A stretch of DNA of 64,000 bases from Agromyces rhizosphaerae (GCF_027925245.1 NZ_BSDP01000001.1:1-64000), one strand, 5' to 3'. Shown: positions 28,320 to 39,270, counted from the stretch's first letter. Program-made: numbers and translations. The notes: generated by a model from the sequence alone, not told the origin.

Positions 28320-29096
28320 TCACGTCTGGCAGCTCGGGCACCACCAGGTCTCGCGCAGCTCGAGCTCGGTGCGCCCGTGGCGCGCGTGCCGGATCGTCGT
28401 GCCGCAGCGCCGGCACGGCTGGCCGCCGCGGCCATGCACCCAGAGGCGCATGCCGCGCCGGGTGTCGCCCGTGGTGGTGCGCGCGACGCGGTCGCGGTTG
28501 GCGCGGATCAGTCGCTCGGCGAGCGCGACGGCGGGTGCGAGGTCGACCTGGGCCACCGGGCGCCCGGGCGCGAGCCCGCGCAGGAAGCAGAGCTCGTTGA
28601 CGTACTCGTTGCCGAGCCCGGCGAGGTTGCGCTGGTCGGCGAGCGCGACGATGATCTCCTGCTCGGGGTGCGACGCGAGGCGCCTGACGGCCTCGGCGGC
28701 GTCCCAGTCGTCGCCGAGCAGGTCGGGCCCGAGGTAGTCGAGCCGATCGGCCTCCTCGTCGGCCGGGAACACCTCGACGATGCCGAGGTCGAACCCGATC
28801 GCGACGGCCTCGGGCGTCGTGATGACGATTCGCGCACGGTGCGCGGGGTGCGGCCAGCGCTGCCCCGGCCGGAGCACGCGCCACTCCCCCTCCATCTTCA
28901 GGTGCGTGTGCACGACCCGGTCGCCGATGCGCATGAGCAGGTGCTTGCCGCGCGAGGCGACGCCGTGCACGGTCTCGCCGGCGAGGTCGACGGTCGCGTA
29001 GCGCGGCACGCGCACGTCGGACGAGACGACGGATGCCCCCGCCAACGTCTCGTCGAGCCGGCGCGCCGCCCGCCAGACGGTGTCACCCTCGGGCAC
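28320..29096 (-). CDS. nei: endonuclease VIII/Fpg-family DNA glycosylase (Nei type)
   Basis: 258 residues. After Met removal it starts PEGDTVWR, with catalytic Pro1 and Glu2 and the Nei-type third position. The H2TH region (LADQRNLAGLGNEYVNELCFL) lies near 150-170. The C-terminal zinc finger is CRRCGTTIRHARHGR...CPSCQT with four cysteines. It excises oxidised pyrimidines and cuts abasic sites. The start is GTG after GGGAG. It is 42 bp after lhr, and the lhr-nei pairing is common in actinobacteria. Confidence 0.93.
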   Translation of the reverse strand: MPEGDTVWRAARRLDETLAGASVVSSDVRVPRYATVDLAGETVHGVASRGKHLLMRIGDRVVHTHLKMEGEWRVLRPGQRWPHPAHRARIVITTPEAVAIGFDLGIVEVFPADEEADRLDYLGPDLLGDDWDAAEAVRRLASHPEQEIIVALADQRNLAGLGNEYVNELCFLRGLAPGRPVAQVDLAPAVALAERLIRANRDRVARTTTGDTRRGMRLWVHGRGGQPCRRCGTTIRHARHGRTELELRETWWCPSCQT

Positions 29097-29138
29097 GGCG
29101 CTCCCCCCGGGCCGCCGGATCAGCCCCGCGCACTGAAC

Positions 29139-32100
29139 TCACCCACGAGCACTGATCCGCAGTCCCCTCGGCGTCGTGCGGAAGCCCGCCTCCTGCAGTG
29201 CGTCGCCCGCGGGCGTGCCGAGCACGTACACACCGTTCACGGTCTCGACGCGGAGTCGATCCACGGCACTGCGCTGCACGACCGCGGCCAGCGCCGTCGC
29301 GGCCCCGCGCAGCACCTCGGCGTCGTCGGTGAAGGCGATGATCGTCTTGCCGCCGCGCTCGACGTAGGCGACGAGCGCGCCGTCGACGAGGATCACCATG
29401 GCGCCGGCCTTCCGCCCGGGCCGGTGCCCGTCGACGGGCAGCTCCGGCCACGGCAGGGCCGCACCGTAGGGGTTGGCGGGGTCGGTCGCCGCGAGAACGA
29501 GGGTCGGCGCCTCGGGCGCGGTGCGGAGGCGGTCGACGGCGCCCGCGCTGCCGAACTGGGCGGCGCCGAGCCCGTCGATGAAGTACCCGCGGCGCACGCG
29601 GCCCGACTCCTCGAACCCGGCGAGGGTGCGATAGGCCAGCGCGAAGCCTCCGACGATGCCCTCGGCGACCACCGCGCCGCGCGTCACCACGCCGTGCCGG
29701 TCGAGGAGCGTCTCGCCGAGCGCATGCGCGCGTCGCGTCGCCGAGTCGTCGGCGACCGGGAGGATCGACCAGCGCCCGGCGACGTTCGGCGGGCCCGTGC
29801 GCAGCGGGCTGGCCGGCCGGCCGCTCACCCGGCCACGGCCTGCGTACGCACGCGATCGAGGGGTAGGGCGGGTCGGCGCGTGGCTCGTGCGCCCGCCCGC
29901 AAGCATCGCCCGCACGGGCGAGAAGGTGTCGTTGGTCACGAGCCCTGCCCAGGCGAGGTTCCAGATCGCCTCGGCGAGCGCCTGGTCGTCGGTGCTGCCG
30001 ACCGCGTCGGCGAGCTGGCGGAAGAAGTACGCACCTCCCGTGCCGAGCGTGGCGAGCACCTCCTGCTCGAGCGCCGACGGCTCGGTGTCGACCGGCAGGG
30101 GCAGCGAGAGCGGCGCGGTGTCGGCCAGGTGCAGGGTGATCCAGCCGTCGTTGCCGGGCATGGCGCCCGCCCCGGCCCAGAGCACCTCGCCGGCCGCGGT
30201 CAGCTCGTCGAGCATGGCCGGGCTGTAGTCGGCCACCCGGCCGGGCAGCACGAGCGACTCCCACGCCGAGGCGGGCAGGCGCGCGCCCTCGAGCTGCTCG
30301 ACGACCTGCAGCACGCCGTCGACGCCGCGCAGCCGGCCGCCGACGTGCTGCCAGTCGGGCAGGAACCGGGCGTAGGCGCGCTGGTCGACGGGCTCGACCT
30401 CCTTGCGCAGCGCGGCGAGCGACCGGCGCCGCAGCCGGCGCAGCACCTCGGCGTCGCACCACTCGGTGCCGGTGCCGTGCGGGCGGAACTCCCCCTCGAC
30501 CACGCGCCGGTCGGCCGCGAGGCGCCGGAGCGCGGCGGTCGCGACGGCCGAGCCGATGCCGAGGCGCTCGGCCACCGACTGTGCGGTGAACGGGCCGTGG
30601 GTGCGAGCGTAGCGGCTGACCAGGTCGCCGACCGGGTCGGCCACGGCCTCGGCGAACGCGTCGGGCACGCCGGGCGGGATGGGCACCCCGAGCGCGTCGC
30701 GCAGGCGGCTCGCGTCCTCGACGACGGCCCAGCGCTCGGCACCAGCGAAGGCGACCTCTGCCACGCGCCGCGCGGCGGCGAGCGCGGCGAGCGCCTCGGG
30801 GGCATCCGTCTCGTCGTCGACCCTGGCGGCCACCTCGTCGGCCGACAGCGGCCCGAGCTCGCGGAGCAGGTCGGCGACGCCCTCGGCGCCGCGAGCCCGC
30901 CGCTCGGGGTCGAGGCGCTGCAGCTCGGCCTCGGCCTGCGCGATGACCTCGGGATCGAGCAGCTCGCGCAGCTCGACGGTGCCGAGGAGCTCGGCGAGCA
31001 TGCCGGTGTCGAGCGAGAGCGCGGCCGCGCGCCGCTCGGCGAGCGGCGAGTCGCCCTCGTACATGAACGCGCCGACGTAGCCGAAGAGCAGGCTCGCGGC
31101 GAACGGGCTGGCGGTCTCGGTCTCGGTCTCGGCCACGCGGATGCGGCGGGCGGCGATGTCCTCGCTCACGGTGCGCAACGACGGGAGGTCGTAGACGTCC
31201 TGCAGGCACTCACGCACGGTCTCGAGGATGATCGGGAAGTCGCCGTAGTCGCGCGCCACCTCGAGCAGTTGCGAGGCGCGCTGACGCTGCTGCCAGAGCG
31301 GCGAGCGCCGGCCGGGGTTCAGGCGGGGCAGGAGCAGCGCGCGGGCCGCGCACTCGCGGAACCGGGAGGCGAACAGCGCCGAGCCGCCGACCTCCTCGGT
31401 CACGAGCTCGACCAGCTCGTCGGTCTCGAACACGAACAGGTCGGCCGCGGGCGGGTCGCCGCCCGTGTCGGGCATGCGGATGACGATGCCGTCGTCGCTC
31501 GCGACCGCATTGGCGTCGACGCCGTACCGCTCGCGGATGCGGGCGCCCACGGCGAGCGCCCACGGCGCGTGCACGGGCGTCCCGAACGGGGCGTGCATGA
31601 CGACCCGCCAGTCGCCCAGCTCGTCGCGGAAGCGCTCGACGACGATCGTGCGGTCGGTCGGCAGGTGCCGGGTGGCGCGGCGCTGCTCGTCGAGGAACGC
31701 GACGAGGTTCGTCGTGGCGCGCGCGTCGAGCCCTGCGGCGGCGGCGCGCGCCGAGGCATCCGCCGGGCTCGCATCGGACACCTCGCGCACGAACGCGCCG
31801 ATCGCCCGACCGAGCTCGGCGGGGCGCCCCAGGCCGTCGCCCTTCCAGAACGGCAGCCGGCCGGGCTGCCCGAACGCGGGGGTGACGACCACGCGGTCGT
31901 GCGTGATGTCCTGGATGCGCCAGCTCGTCGCGCCGAGCGCGAACACGTCGCCGACGCGCGACTCGTAGACCATCTCCTCGTCGAGCTCGCCGACGCGGCG
32001 GTTGGTGCCTTCCTCCCCCGCCATGAACACGCCGAACATGCCGCGGTCGGGAATGGTGCCGCCGCTCGTGACGGCGAGGCGCTGCGCGCCGGGGCGGCCG

Positions 32101-33683
32101 TTCAGGGTGCCGGCGTCGCGGTCCCAGACGATGCGCGGTCGCAGCTCGGCGAACCGGTCGGACGGGTAGCGGCCCGCGAGCAGGTCGAGCGTGGCCTCGT
32201 ACGCCGAGCGCGGCAGCCCGGCGAACGGCGCGGAACGGCGCACGGTGTCGTACCAGTCGTCGACGTCGAGCGGGTCGAGTGCGCACGCGGCGATGGTCTG
32301 CTGGGCGAGGATGTCGAGCGGGTTCGCCGGGATCGCGAGTTCCTCGATCGCGCCGGCGACCATGCGCTCGGTCGCGACCGCGGTGTGCACGAGGTCGGCG
32401 CGGTGCTTCGGGTACAGCACGCCGCGCGAGACCTCGCCGACCTGGTGGCCGGCGCGACCCACGCGCTGCAGGCCGCTCGCGACCGACGGCGGCGACTCGA
32501 CCTGCACCACCAGGTCGACCGCGCCCATGTCGATGCCGAGCTCGAGGCTCGACGTGGCGACCACGCAGCGGAGGCGGCCGGACTTCAGGTCGTCCTCGAT
32601 GCCGGCGCGCTCCTCCTTGCTCACCGAGCCGTGGTGGGCGCGCGCGAGCAGCGGCTCGGCGCCCGAAGTCGCGCCCGAGGCGGCGATCATCTCGGCGGGC
32701 GGGCGGGTCGGCGGGGGCACGAAGCCGTCGGATGCCGCTGGGTCGGCCGCTCCCGCCGTCACCAGCGCCGCGCGCTCGGCGTGGATCTCGTTGAGCCTCG
32801 CGGTGAGCCGCTCGGCGAGCCGGCGCGAGTTCGCGAACACGATCGAGGAGCGGTGCGCCATCACGTCGTCGACGATCGCCTCCTCGACGTGCGGCCAGAT
32901 CGTGCCCTGCTCGGCGGCGAGGTCGCCCATGTCCTCGAGCGGCACGACGACCCGCAGGTCGAACCGCTTGCCCGACGGCGGCGCGACGACGCGCACGGGC
33001 GCGGTGCCCGCGAGGAAGCGCGCGACCTCGTCGTGCGGGCGCACCGTCGCCGACAGGCCGATGCGCTGCGCCGGGCGCGCGAGCAGCGCGTCGAGCCGCT
33101 CGAGGCTCACCGCGAGGTGCGCGCCGCGCTTGGTGCCCGCCATCGCGTGGATCTCGTCGACGATCACGGTGTCGACGTCGCGCAGCGACTCGCGGGCGTT
33201 CGAGGTGAGCAGCAGGAACAGCGACTCGGGCGTCGTGATGAGGATCTCGGGCGGGGTGCGCACGAGCAGGCGCCGCTCGGCGGGGGTCGTGTCGCCCGAG
33301 CGCACGCCGACCGTGATGTCGGGCGCGGCGACGCCGAGGCGCTCCGAGGTGCGGGCGATGCCCACGAGCGGGGCGCGCAGGTTGCGCTCGACGTCGACGC
33401 CGAGCGCCTTGAGCGGGGAGATGTAGAGCACGCGGGTGCCGCGGGGCGCCGACTCAGGGGCATCCGCCTCGCCCTCGCCCTCCGGGGCCTCGCCGTGGCC
33501 GCGGACCAGCCGGTCGATCGCCCAGAGGAAGGCCGCGAGGGTCTTTCCCGAGCCGGTCGGCGCGACGATGAGCGAGTGCTCGCCCTGCGAGATCGCGTCC
33601 CACGCGCCGGCCTGGGCGTCGGTGGGCGCGCGGAAGGACTCGGTGAACCACGCGCGCGTGGCTTCCGAGAACCGATCGAGCAC
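29139..33683 (-). CDS. lhr: long Lhr-type superfamily 2 DNA helicase
   Basis: 1,514 residues. Walker A APTGSGKT lies at 41-48, the DEIH box in TVIVDEIHAM near 165, the SAT motif in IGLSATVRP near 205, RAHHGS, then motif VI LQRVGRAGHQVG near 375. A winged helix, a beta-barrel and the long Lhr C-terminal domain follow. Lhr translocates 3'-5' on ssDNA and unwinds RNA:DNA hybrids in alkylation or crosslink repair. GTG at 33681-33683 has GGAGG 10 nt upstream; GTG at 33690-33692 is an alternative three codons earlier. It stands before nei. Confidence 0.95.
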   Translation of the reverse strand: MLDRFSEATRAWFTESFRAPTDAQAGAWDAISQGEHSLIVAPTGSGKTLAAFLWAIDRLVRGHGEAPEGEGEADAPESAPRGTRVLYISPLKALGVDVERNLRAPLVGIARTSERLGVAAPDITVGVRSGDTTPAERRLLVRTPPEILITTPESLFLLLTSNARESLRDVDTVIVDEIHAMAGTKRGAHLAVSLERLDALLARPAQRIGLSATVRPHDEVARFLAGTAPVRVVAPPSGKRFDLRVVVPLEDMGDLAAEQGTIWPHVEEAIVDDVMAHRSSIVFANSRRLAERLTARLNEIHAERAALVTAGAADPAASDGFVPPPTRPPAEMIAASGATSGAEPLLARAHHGSVSKEERAGIEDDLKSGRLRCVVATSSLELGIDMGAVDLVVQVESPPSVASGLQRVGRAGHQVGEVSRGVLYPKHRADLVHTAVATERMVAGAIEELAIPANPLDILAQQTIAACALDPLDVDDWYDTVRRSAPFAGLPRSAYEATLDLLAGRYPSDRFAELRPRIVWDRDAGTLNGRPGAQRLAVTSGGTIPDRGMFGVFMAGEEGTNRRVGELDEEMVYESRVGDVFALGATSWRIQDITHDRVVVTPAFGQPGRLPFWKGDGLGRPAELGRAIGAFVREVSDASPADASARAAAAGLDARATTNLVAFLDEQRRATRHLPTDRTIVVERFRDELGDWRVVMHAPFGTPVHAPWALAVGARIRERYGVDANAVASDDGIVIRMPDTGGDPPAADLFVFETDELVELVTEEVGGSALFASRFRECAARALLLPRLNPGRRSPLWQQRQRASQLLEVARDYGDFPIILETVRECLQDVYDLPSLRTVSEDIAARRIRVAETETETASPFAASLLFGYVGAFMYEGDSPLAERRAAALSLDTGMLAELLGTVELRELLDPEVIAQAEAELQRLDPERRARGAEGVADLLRELGPLSADEVAARVDDETDAPEALAALAAARRVAEVAFAGAERWAVVEDASRLRDALGVPIPPGVPDAFAEAVADPVGDLVSRYARTHGPFTAQSVAERLGIGSAVATAALRRLAADRRVVEGEFRPHGTGTEWCDAEVLRRLRRRSLAALRKEVEPVDQRAYARFLPDWQHVGGRLRGVDGVLQVVEQLEGARLPASAWESLVLPGRVADYSPAMLDELTAAGEVLWAGAGAMPGNDGWITLHLADTAPLSLPLPVDTEPSALEQEVLATLGTGGAYFFRQLADAVGSTDDQALAEAIWNLAWAGLVTNDTFSPVRAMLAGGRTSHAPTRPTPRSRAYAGRGRVSGRPASPLRTGPPNVAGRWSILPVADDSATRRAHALGETLLDRHGVVTRGAVVAEGIVGGFALAYRTLAGFEESGRVRRGYFIDGLGAAQFGSAGAVDRLRTAPEAPTLVLAATDPANPYGAALPWPELPVDGHRPGRKAGAMVILVDGALVAYVERGGKTIIAFTDDAEVLRGAATALAAVVQRSAVDRLRVETVNGVYVLGTPAGDALQEAGFRTTPRGLRISARG

Positions 33684-33736
33684 GGAGCCCACGCCTCCAT
33701 TCAAGCCGATGCCGCCGACACCGGGCCGGGCAGCAC

Positions 33737-35128
33737 TCACCCCGCCTCGGACGCCGCCCGTCGCACCGCCTCGATCGTCCGGTCGATCTCGGCCTCCCCC
33801 GTCGTCCAGTTGCTCACCGAGAACCGGATGACGTGCCGCCCGCGCCACACCGACGGGAACACGAACGCCTCCCCGCTCGCCATGACGTGCGCATAGGCGG
33901 CATCCGTCGCGGCGTCGTCCTCGAGCGCGACGCACACCTGCGTGTACTCGAGGTCGTTCAGCACCTGGACGCCGGGGATGGCCTCCAGGCCGGCCGCAAG
34001 CCGCGACGCACCCGCGATGAGCCGGTCCACGAGCGCCGCGACGCCGTCCCGGCCGAGCGCGGCCAGCGCGGCGTAGACCGGCACCCCGCGGGCGCGCCGG
34101 GACATCTCGGGCGCGGTGTCCATCGGATCTGGCGTCGCACCCGGGGGCGGAAGGTAGCTCGCGCGGGTGCCGAGCGAGCGCTGCATCAGGCCCGGCCGGG
34201 TGCAGAAGACGATCCCGCAGTCGTACGGCGCGTTCAGCGTCTTGTGCGCGTCGGTGCTCGCGGAGTCGACGCCCGCCAGCCCCGCGGTCAGATGGCGGGC
34301 CGACGGCGACGCCGCCGCCCACAGCCCGAACGCGCCGTCCACGTGCACCCAGGCGCCCGCCTCGTGGGCGACGGCGACGGCGCCCGCGAAGTCGTCGAAC
34401 GCCCCGGAGTGGAGGTCGCCCGCCTGGAGGCACACCAGCGTCGGCGCGTCCGAGGCGGCCAGTTCGCGCTCGAGCGCCGCCACGTCGATGCGGCCCTGGT
34501 CGTCGGCCCCGACCACGACCGGCGCCCCGAGGCCGAGATAGCGCAGCGCCAGGAGCACCGAGGCGTGGCACGCGGCCCCGACCACGACCCGGACCGGTGG
34601 CGCTCCGGCGAGTCCGTCGACGGACACGTCCCAGCCGGCATCGGCGAGCACGGTGTCGCGACCGACCAGCAGGCCGGAGAAGTTCGCCATCGTCGCGCCG
34701 GTCACGAAGCCGACCTCGGTGCTGGCCGGGAATCCGAGCAGGTCGGCCACCCACTCGCCCGCGAGCTCCTCGGCGGCCGTCGTGCCGGGCATCCACGAGC
34801 GCGACAGGGCGTCCTGGTCCCACGCACCCACGAGCCAGTCCGCCGCGAGCGCCGCCGGGAGCGTGCCGCCGAACACCCAGCCGAAGAATCGGCCGGACTG
34901 GCTGAGCAGCAGCGCAGGCTCGACCGTCTCTGCCAGGTGCTCGATCACGTCGGAGGCGGCGCGGCCGTCGGCGGGCAGGTCGCGGCCGAGGGCGTCCTTC
35001 ACCGCCTCGACGTCGGCCGGAGCGGCGAACGGACGGTCCTGCAGGCCGGTCAGCCATCGTCGCGCCGCACGGGAGGCCGCGTCCAGCGGCGCGTCGTACT
35101 CGATCGGGTGCTCGATGCCGTCCGCCAT
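33737..35128 (-). CDS. PLP-dependent group II decarboxylase
   Basis: 463 residues, glutamate/aromatic amino-acid decarboxylase superfamily. VTGATMANFSGLLVGRD near 142 and the PLP lysine in VDSASTDAHKTLN near 295 are clear; ACHASVLLAL carries the ring-stacking His. Substrate cannot be told; such enzymes act on aromatic amino acids, glutamate, diaminobutyrate or aspartate. The ATG follows GAGGAGG. It is 80 bp after the SseB gene and 53 bp before lhr, and not obviously tied to either. Confidence 0.85.
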   Translation of the reverse strand: MADGIEHPIEYDAPLDAASRAARRWLTGLQDRPFAAPADVEAVKDALGRDLPADGRAASDVIEHLAETVEPALLLSQSGRFFGWVFGGTLPAALAADWLVGAWDQDALSRSWMPGTTAAEELAGEWVADLLGFPASTEVGFVTGATMANFSGLLVGRDTVLADAGWDVSVDGLAGAPPVRVVVGAACHASVLLALRYLGLGAPVVVGADDQGRIDVAALERELAASDAPTLVCLQAGDLHSGAFDDFAGAVAVAHEAGAWVHVDGAFGLWAAASPSARHLTAGLAGVDSASTDAHKTLNAPYDCGIVFCTRPGLMQRSLGTRASYLPPPGATPDPMDTAPEMSRRARGVPVYAALAALGRDGVAALVDRLIAGASRLAAGLEAIPGVQVLNDLEYTQVCVALEDDAATDAAYAHVMASGEAFVFPSVWRGRHVIRFSVSNWTTGEAEIDRTIEAVRRAASEAG

Positions 35129-35208
35129 GCGGCCTCCTCGGGTTGACCTGCCCGAAGTCTGCCGTCTCCGCTCGACCAGCGGTAGAGGGCGCGAACGCGG
35201 CGCGACCG

Positions 35209-36033
35209 TCAGTCGGCGGTGACGAGCCGCACGGTCAGGCTGTCGACGCGCGTCGCGATGTCGTCGTCCGCGGCCCACCGCTGCGCGAGCCGCTGCAGCA
35301 CGGCGTCGAGCTCGGCGCGCTCGAGCCCGGCGAGGAGTTCGAGGCGCACGACCACCTCGGGGCCCGCCAGGCGCGCCCCCGGGTCGCCCGGTTCGAGCGT
35401 CGTGGCGACGGCCGCCAACTCGCTCGCGATCGAGCGCGCGAAGGCGTCGGTCACGGCGTCGTCCTCGAACGCGGGACGCCACGGCTGCGACTGCGCGACC
35501 GACCACAGCGCGGGCCGACGCAGCACGAACTCGCCCGCGCTGCCGGGGTCGAGCACGACGAGCTCGGTGTCCTCGCTCGCGGCGGCGAGCGCGACCCGCA
35601 CGCCGTCGGCGGGCACCGGGCGCGCCTGCGGGTTCCACGCCAACATCGCGGCGACCGAGCCGAACACGGGCAGCACGTTGCGGCCGTCGGGCCCGGCGAC
35701 CGTCACGATCGCGAGCTCCTGGCTCTTCTCGATCGCCAGGCCGTGCGCGCCGACCTCCGTGCCGCCGTCGCCCAGCTGCGCCACGAGCGGGATCAGCAGG
35801 CGCGCGTCGCGGAAGGCGTCGACGACCTCGGCCTGGCCGACCTCGCCCGCACGGAAGCGGCGGATCGCCTCGGCGAGGCGTTCGGGCATCGTGCCGTCGT
35901 CGGCCGCGTGCGCGTTCGGGGTGAACGAGCGGCCGGCCCACGGCTGTCCCGCCGAATCGGCGAGGTGTCCGGGATGCACCGGCTCAGCGGCATCCGCCGC
36001 CTCGCCCCCGCCGGGCTCAGTGGCCGGCGACAT
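35209..36033 (-). CDS. SseB-family protein
   Basis: 274 residues. The middle ([57 protein letters not shown]) matches the SseB N-terminal domain, present in many actinobacteria behind hisA and of unknown role. The first 35 residues are low-complexity. Its ATG lies inside the 3' end of priA (17-bp overlap), so it is read from the his mRNA. Confidence 0.8.
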   Translation of the reverse strand: MSPATEPGGGEAADAAEPVHPGHLADSAGQPWAGRSFTPNAHAADDGTMPERLAEAIRRFRAGEVGQAEVVDAFRDARLLIPLVAQLGDGGTEVGAHGLAIEKSQELAIVTVAGPDGRNVLPVFGSVAAMLAWNPQARPVPADGVRVALAAASEDTELVVLDPGSAGEFVLRRPALWSVAQSQPWRPAFEDDAVTDAFARSIASELAAVATTLEPGDPGARLAGPEVVVRLELLAGLERAELDAVLQRLAQRWAADDDIATRVDSLTVRLVTAD

Positions 36034-36763
36034 CCAGCGCCTCGGCGAGCGTGAACGCGCGCGAGTAGAGCGCCTTGCCCACGATCGCGCCCTCGAGCCC
36101 GAGCGGCACGAGTTCGCGCAGTGCGGCGAGGTCGTCCAGGCTCGAGATGCCGCCCGACGCGATGACGGGGCGGCGGGTGCGCTCCATGACCTGGCGCAGC
36201 AGGTCGACGTTCGGGCCCTGCAGCGTGCCGTCCTTGGTGACGTCGGTGACGACGTAGCGTGCGCAGCCGGCCTCCTCGAGGCGGTCCATGACCTGCCAGA
36301 GATCGCCGCCCTCCTTGGTCCAGCCGCGTGCCGCGAGCGTCGTGCCGCGCACGTCCAGCCCGACCGCGACGGCCTCGCCGTACTGCGCGATGACCGACGC
36401 CGCCCACTCGGGGTTCTCGAGCGCCGCGGTGCCGAGGTTGATGCGCTTCGCGCCGATCTCGAGCGCCTTCTCGAGCGACGCGTCGTCGCGGATGCCGCCC
36501 GACAGCTCGATGTTCACGCCGCGCACCTGGCGGATGACCTTCTTCAGGATCCCGGTGTTGCTGCCGCGTCCGAAGGCCGCGTCCAGGTCGACCAGGTGGA
36601 TCCACTCGGCCCCCTGCTTGGCCCAGTCCTCGGCCGCGTCGATCGGGTCGCCGTAGTTGGTCTCGGAACCCGCCTCGCCCTGCGTCAGGCGTACCGCCTT
36701 GCCGCCGGCGACGTCCACCGCCGGAAGCAGCACAAGACGCGGGGTCCTGTTGAACTCGCTCAT
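36017..36763 (-). CDS. priA: phosphoribosyl isomerase A (HisA, possibly also TrpF activity)
   Basis: 248 residues, TIM barrel. It isomerises ProFAR in histidine synthesis. In actinobacteria lacking trpF, the same enzyme (PriA) also does the TrpF step. Landmarks: [15 protein letters not shown] with catalytic Asp near 16, [10 protein letters not shown] near 80, [15 protein letters not shown] near 170 with the second catalytic Asp, VIASGGISS near 200. Dual function is inferred from taxonomy. The ATG has GAGGA upstream. A 112-bp gap to hisH suggests its own promoter (TAGGAT at 36817-36822). Confidence 0.93.
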   Translation of the reverse strand: MSEFNRTPRLVLLPAVDVAGGKAVRLTQGEAGSETNYGDPIDAAEDWAKQGAEWIHLVDLDAAFGRGSNTGILKKVIRQVRGVNIELSGGIRDDASLEKALEIGAKRINLGTAALENPEWAASVIAQYGEAVAVGLDVRGTTLAARGWTKEGGDLWQVMDRLEEAGCARYVVTDVTKDGTLQGPNVDLLRQVMERTRRPVIASGGISSLDDLAALRELVPLGLEGAIVGKALYSRAFTLAEALDVAGH

Positions 36764-36875
36764 CACTGTCCTCGTATCGTGGCCTCGCTGGAACGGGAGA
36801 CCGGCACAGTCACAGCATCCTACTCGCGTGCGACGGGCCGATCGCACACGCCGTCCCCGCGCGGATCCCGGCCGC

Positions 36876-37511
36876 TCAGCGCAGCGTGCCGAGCCAGTTC
36901 GACAGCAGGCGGATGCCCGCGTCGGCCGACTTCTCCGGGTGGAACTGCGTCGCCGTGAGCGGTCCGTTCTCGACCGCCGCGAGGAACGGTGCGCCGTGCT
37001 CCGACCAGGTCACGCGGGGCTGCGGGAACGGCGGCTGCACGTCGAGCGTCCACTCCATCGCCGCGTACGAGTGCACGAAGTAGAACCGCTCGTCGTGGAG
37101 CCCCTCGAAGAGCACCGAGTCGTCGGGCGCGTCGATCGTGTTCCAGCCCATGTGCGGCAGCACGGATGCCGGGAGCTCGGTGACCGTACCCGGCCACTCG
37201 CCGAGCCCCTCGGTGTCGACCCCGCGCTCGATGCCGTGCTCGAACAGCACCTGCATGCCCACGCAGATGCCCATGACGGGGCGGCCGCCCGCGAGCCGGC
37301 GGTCGACGATCTCGTCGCCGCGCACGCCCTTCAGCGCCGCCATGACCGCGCTGAACGCGCCGACGCCGGGCACGAGCAGGCCGTCGGCCTCCATCGCGGC
37401 GGAGCGGTCCGCCGTGAGTTCGACGTCGGCGCCGGCGCGCTCGAGCGCCTTGACCGCCGAGTGCACGTTGCCGGTGCCGTAGTCGAGCACGACCACGCTC
37501 GGTCGGGTCAC
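36876..37511 (-). CDS. hisH: imidazole glycerol phosphate synthase, glutamine amidotransferase subunit
   Basis: 211 residues, class I amidotransferase. The nucleophile is C83 in GICVGMQ; the His and Glu of the triad are in [10 protein letters not shown] near 190. It supplies ammonia to HisF, which is not in this window. The start is GTG, overlapping the hisB stop (GTGA). Confidence 0.96.
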   Translation of the reverse strand: MTRPSVVVLDYGTGNVHSAVKALERAGADVELTADRSAAMEADGLLVPGVGAFSAVMAALKGVRGDEIVDRRLAGGRPVMGICVGMQVLFEHGIERGVDTEGLGEWPGTVTELPASVLPHMGWNTIDAPDDSVLFEGLHDERFYFVHSYAAMEWTLDVQPPFPQPRVTWSEHGAPFLAAVENGPLTATQFHPEKSADAGIRLLSNWLGTLR

Positions 37512-38116
37512 AGCGCGCCCTTCGTCGACGGGATGCCGGACACGAGCGGGTCGAGCGCCTTGGCCTGGCGGAACGCGCGCGCGAACGCCTTGAACTCGGC
37601 CTCGGCGATGTGGTGCGGGTCGCGGCCCGCGCGCACGTCGACGTGCACGGTCATCGCGGAGTGGAAGGTGATCGCCTCGAAGACGTGGCGCACCATCGAC
37701 CCCGTGAAGTGGCCCCCGATGAGGTGCAGTTCGAAGCCGGCGGGCTCGCCGGTGTGCACGAGGTACGGACGCCCGGAGATGTCGACGACGGCCTGCGCGA
37801 GCGCCTCGTCGAGCGGCACGAGCGCGTCGCCGTAGCGCGAGATGCCGCGCTTGTCGCCGAGCGCCTGCTTGATGGCCGTGCCGAGCACGATGCCGACGTC
37901 CTCCACGGTGTGGTGCACGTCGATCTCGATGTCGCCGCTCGCGCGCACGCGCAGGTCGGTCAGCGAGTGCTTCGCGAACGCCGTGAGCAGGTGGTCGTAG
38001 AACGGCACCGAGGTCTCGATGTCGCTCTCCCCGGTGCCGTCGAGGTCGAGCGAGAGGTCGATGCTCGACTCGCTCGTCTCGCGCTGCACGCGGGCGGTCC
38101 GTGCGGGGGTGCTCAT
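37508..38116 (-). CDS. hisB: imidazoleglycerol-phosphate dehydratase
   Basis: 202 residues, monofunctional form. The two metal motifs are [11 protein letters not shown] near 69 and [16 protein letters not shown] near 170. It follows hisC by 65 bp and is coupled to hisH. It lacks the phosphatase domain of enteric HisB, as usual for actinobacteria. Confidence 0.97.
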   Translation of the reverse strand: MSTPARTARVQRETSESSIDLSLDLDGTGESDIETSVPFYDHLLTAFAKHSLTDLRVRASGDIEIDVHHTVEDVGIVLGTAIKQALGDKRGISRYGDALVPLDEALAQAVVDISGRPYLVHTGEPAGFELHLIGGHFTGSMVRHVFEAITFHSAMTVHVDVRAGRDPHHIAEAEFKAFARAFRQAKALDPLVSGIPSTKGAL

Positions 38117-38181
38117 GCGGCCATCCTATTGCGGGTGTTGCGGGCGGTTCTCCGGGGTGCAGGCGGGCGGATGCCCCGGGC

Positions 38182-39258
38182 TCAGCGCCCGACGGCGGCG
38201 ATCGCCTCGAGGAACGCCGTGGTCTCGGTCTCCGTGCCGGCGCTCACCCGCAGCGTGCCGGGGATGCCGACATCGCGCACGAGCACGCCGCGATCGCGCA
38301 GCGCCGCCCAGGTCGCCTGCGGATCGTCGACGCCCGCGAAGAGCACGAAGTTGCTCCACGAGCGGTACGGGCGGTAGCCGAGCCCGGCGAGCTCGGCGGA
38401 GATGCGGTCGCGCTGGCCACGGATGTCGTCGACCATCGCGAGCATCTGGGGCGCGTGCTCGACCGCGCCGATCGCCGCCGCCTGGGTGAGCGCGGAGAGG
38501 TGGTACGGCAGGCGCACGAGGCGGATCGCGTCGATCACGGCGGGGTCGGCGGCGAGGTAGCCCACGCGGGCGCCGGCGAAGGCGAACGCCTTGCTCATGG
38601 TGCGGGACACGATCAGGCGCGGCCGGCCCTCGAGCAGCGACAGCGCGCTGGGCGAGCCGGGGGGCGCGAACTCGGCGTAGGCCTCGTCGACCACCACGAT
38701 GCCGCGCGCTGCGTCGGCGACGGCCCGCACGGTCTCGAGTGGGACCGGGGTGCCGGTCGGATTGTTCGGCGAGCAGAGGATCACGATGTCGGGGTCGTGT
38801 TCCTCGACCGCGCGCACGGCGGTCTCGGGCGAGAGCTCGAAGTCGGCGTCGCGGTCGGCACCGATCCACTCGACGCCCACGCCCGACGAGAGCAGCGGGT
38901 ACATCGAGTACGTGGGCGTGAAGCCGAGCGCGGTGCGCCCGAACCCGCCGAACGCCTGCAGCACCTGCTGGAGCACCTCGTTCGAGCCGTTCGCCGCCCA
39001 GATGCGGTCTGGCGACAGCCCGTGGCCGAGGTAGCCCGCGAGCGCCTCGCGGAGCGCGGTGAACTCGCGGTCGGGATACCGGTTGAGGCTCAGCAGTGCC
39101 TGCGCGATGCGGGCGATGATGTCGTGCGCGACGTCCTCCGGAATGGGGTGCGTGTTCTCGTTGACGTTCAGCGCGACGGGCACGTGCAACTGCGGTGCGC
39201 CGTAGGGGATCTTGCCGCGCAGGTCGTCTCGGATCGGCAGGTCGTCGAGGGTCGTCAC
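38182..39258 (-). CDS. hisC: histidinol-phosphate aminotransferase
   Basis: 358 residues, class I/II PLP aminotransferase. [11 protein letters not shown] near 32 and [10 protein letters not shown] near 165 bind substrate and cofactor; the PLP lysine is in [17 protein letters not shown] near 225. It makes histidinol phosphate. The start is GTG, with TAGCAT exactly 6 nt upstream and no ribosome site, so the hisC-B-H mRNA is probably leaderless. No hisD lies upstream here, unlike many actinobacteria, where hisD precedes hisC. Confidence 0.95.
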   Translation of the reverse strand: MTTLDDLPIRDDLRGKIPYGAPQLHVPVALNVNENTHPIPEDVAHDIIARIAQALLSLNRYPDREFTALREALAGYLGHGLSPDRIWAANGSNEVLQQVLQAFGGFGRTALGFTPTYSMYPLLSSGVGVEWIGADRDADFELSPETAVRAVEEHDPDIVILCSPNNPTGTPVPLETVRAVADAARGIVVVDEAYAEFAPPGSPSALSLLEGRPRLIVSRTMSKAFAFAGARVGYLAADPAVIDAIRLVRLPYHLSALTQAAAIGAVEHAPQMLAMVDDIRGQRDRISAELAGLGYRPYRSWSNFVLFAGVDDPQATWAALRDRGVLVRDVGIPGTLRVSAGTETETTAFLEAIAAVGR

Positions 39259-39264
39259 GCACTC

Positions 39265-39270
39265 ATGCTA
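39265..39270 (-). promoter_or_regulatory. -10 box of leaderless hisC
   Basis: TAGCAT on the minus strand ends 6 nt before the hisC GTG. It lies in the 64-bp gap behind the LysM gene. Confidence 0.5.

Noticed and set aside
29139..35057. A 1,972-codon frame that could suggest an Lhr fusion protein
   Set aside because: The part before about 33690 is a shadow of the PLP decarboxylase gene; Lhr homologues begin near VLDRFSEATRAW.
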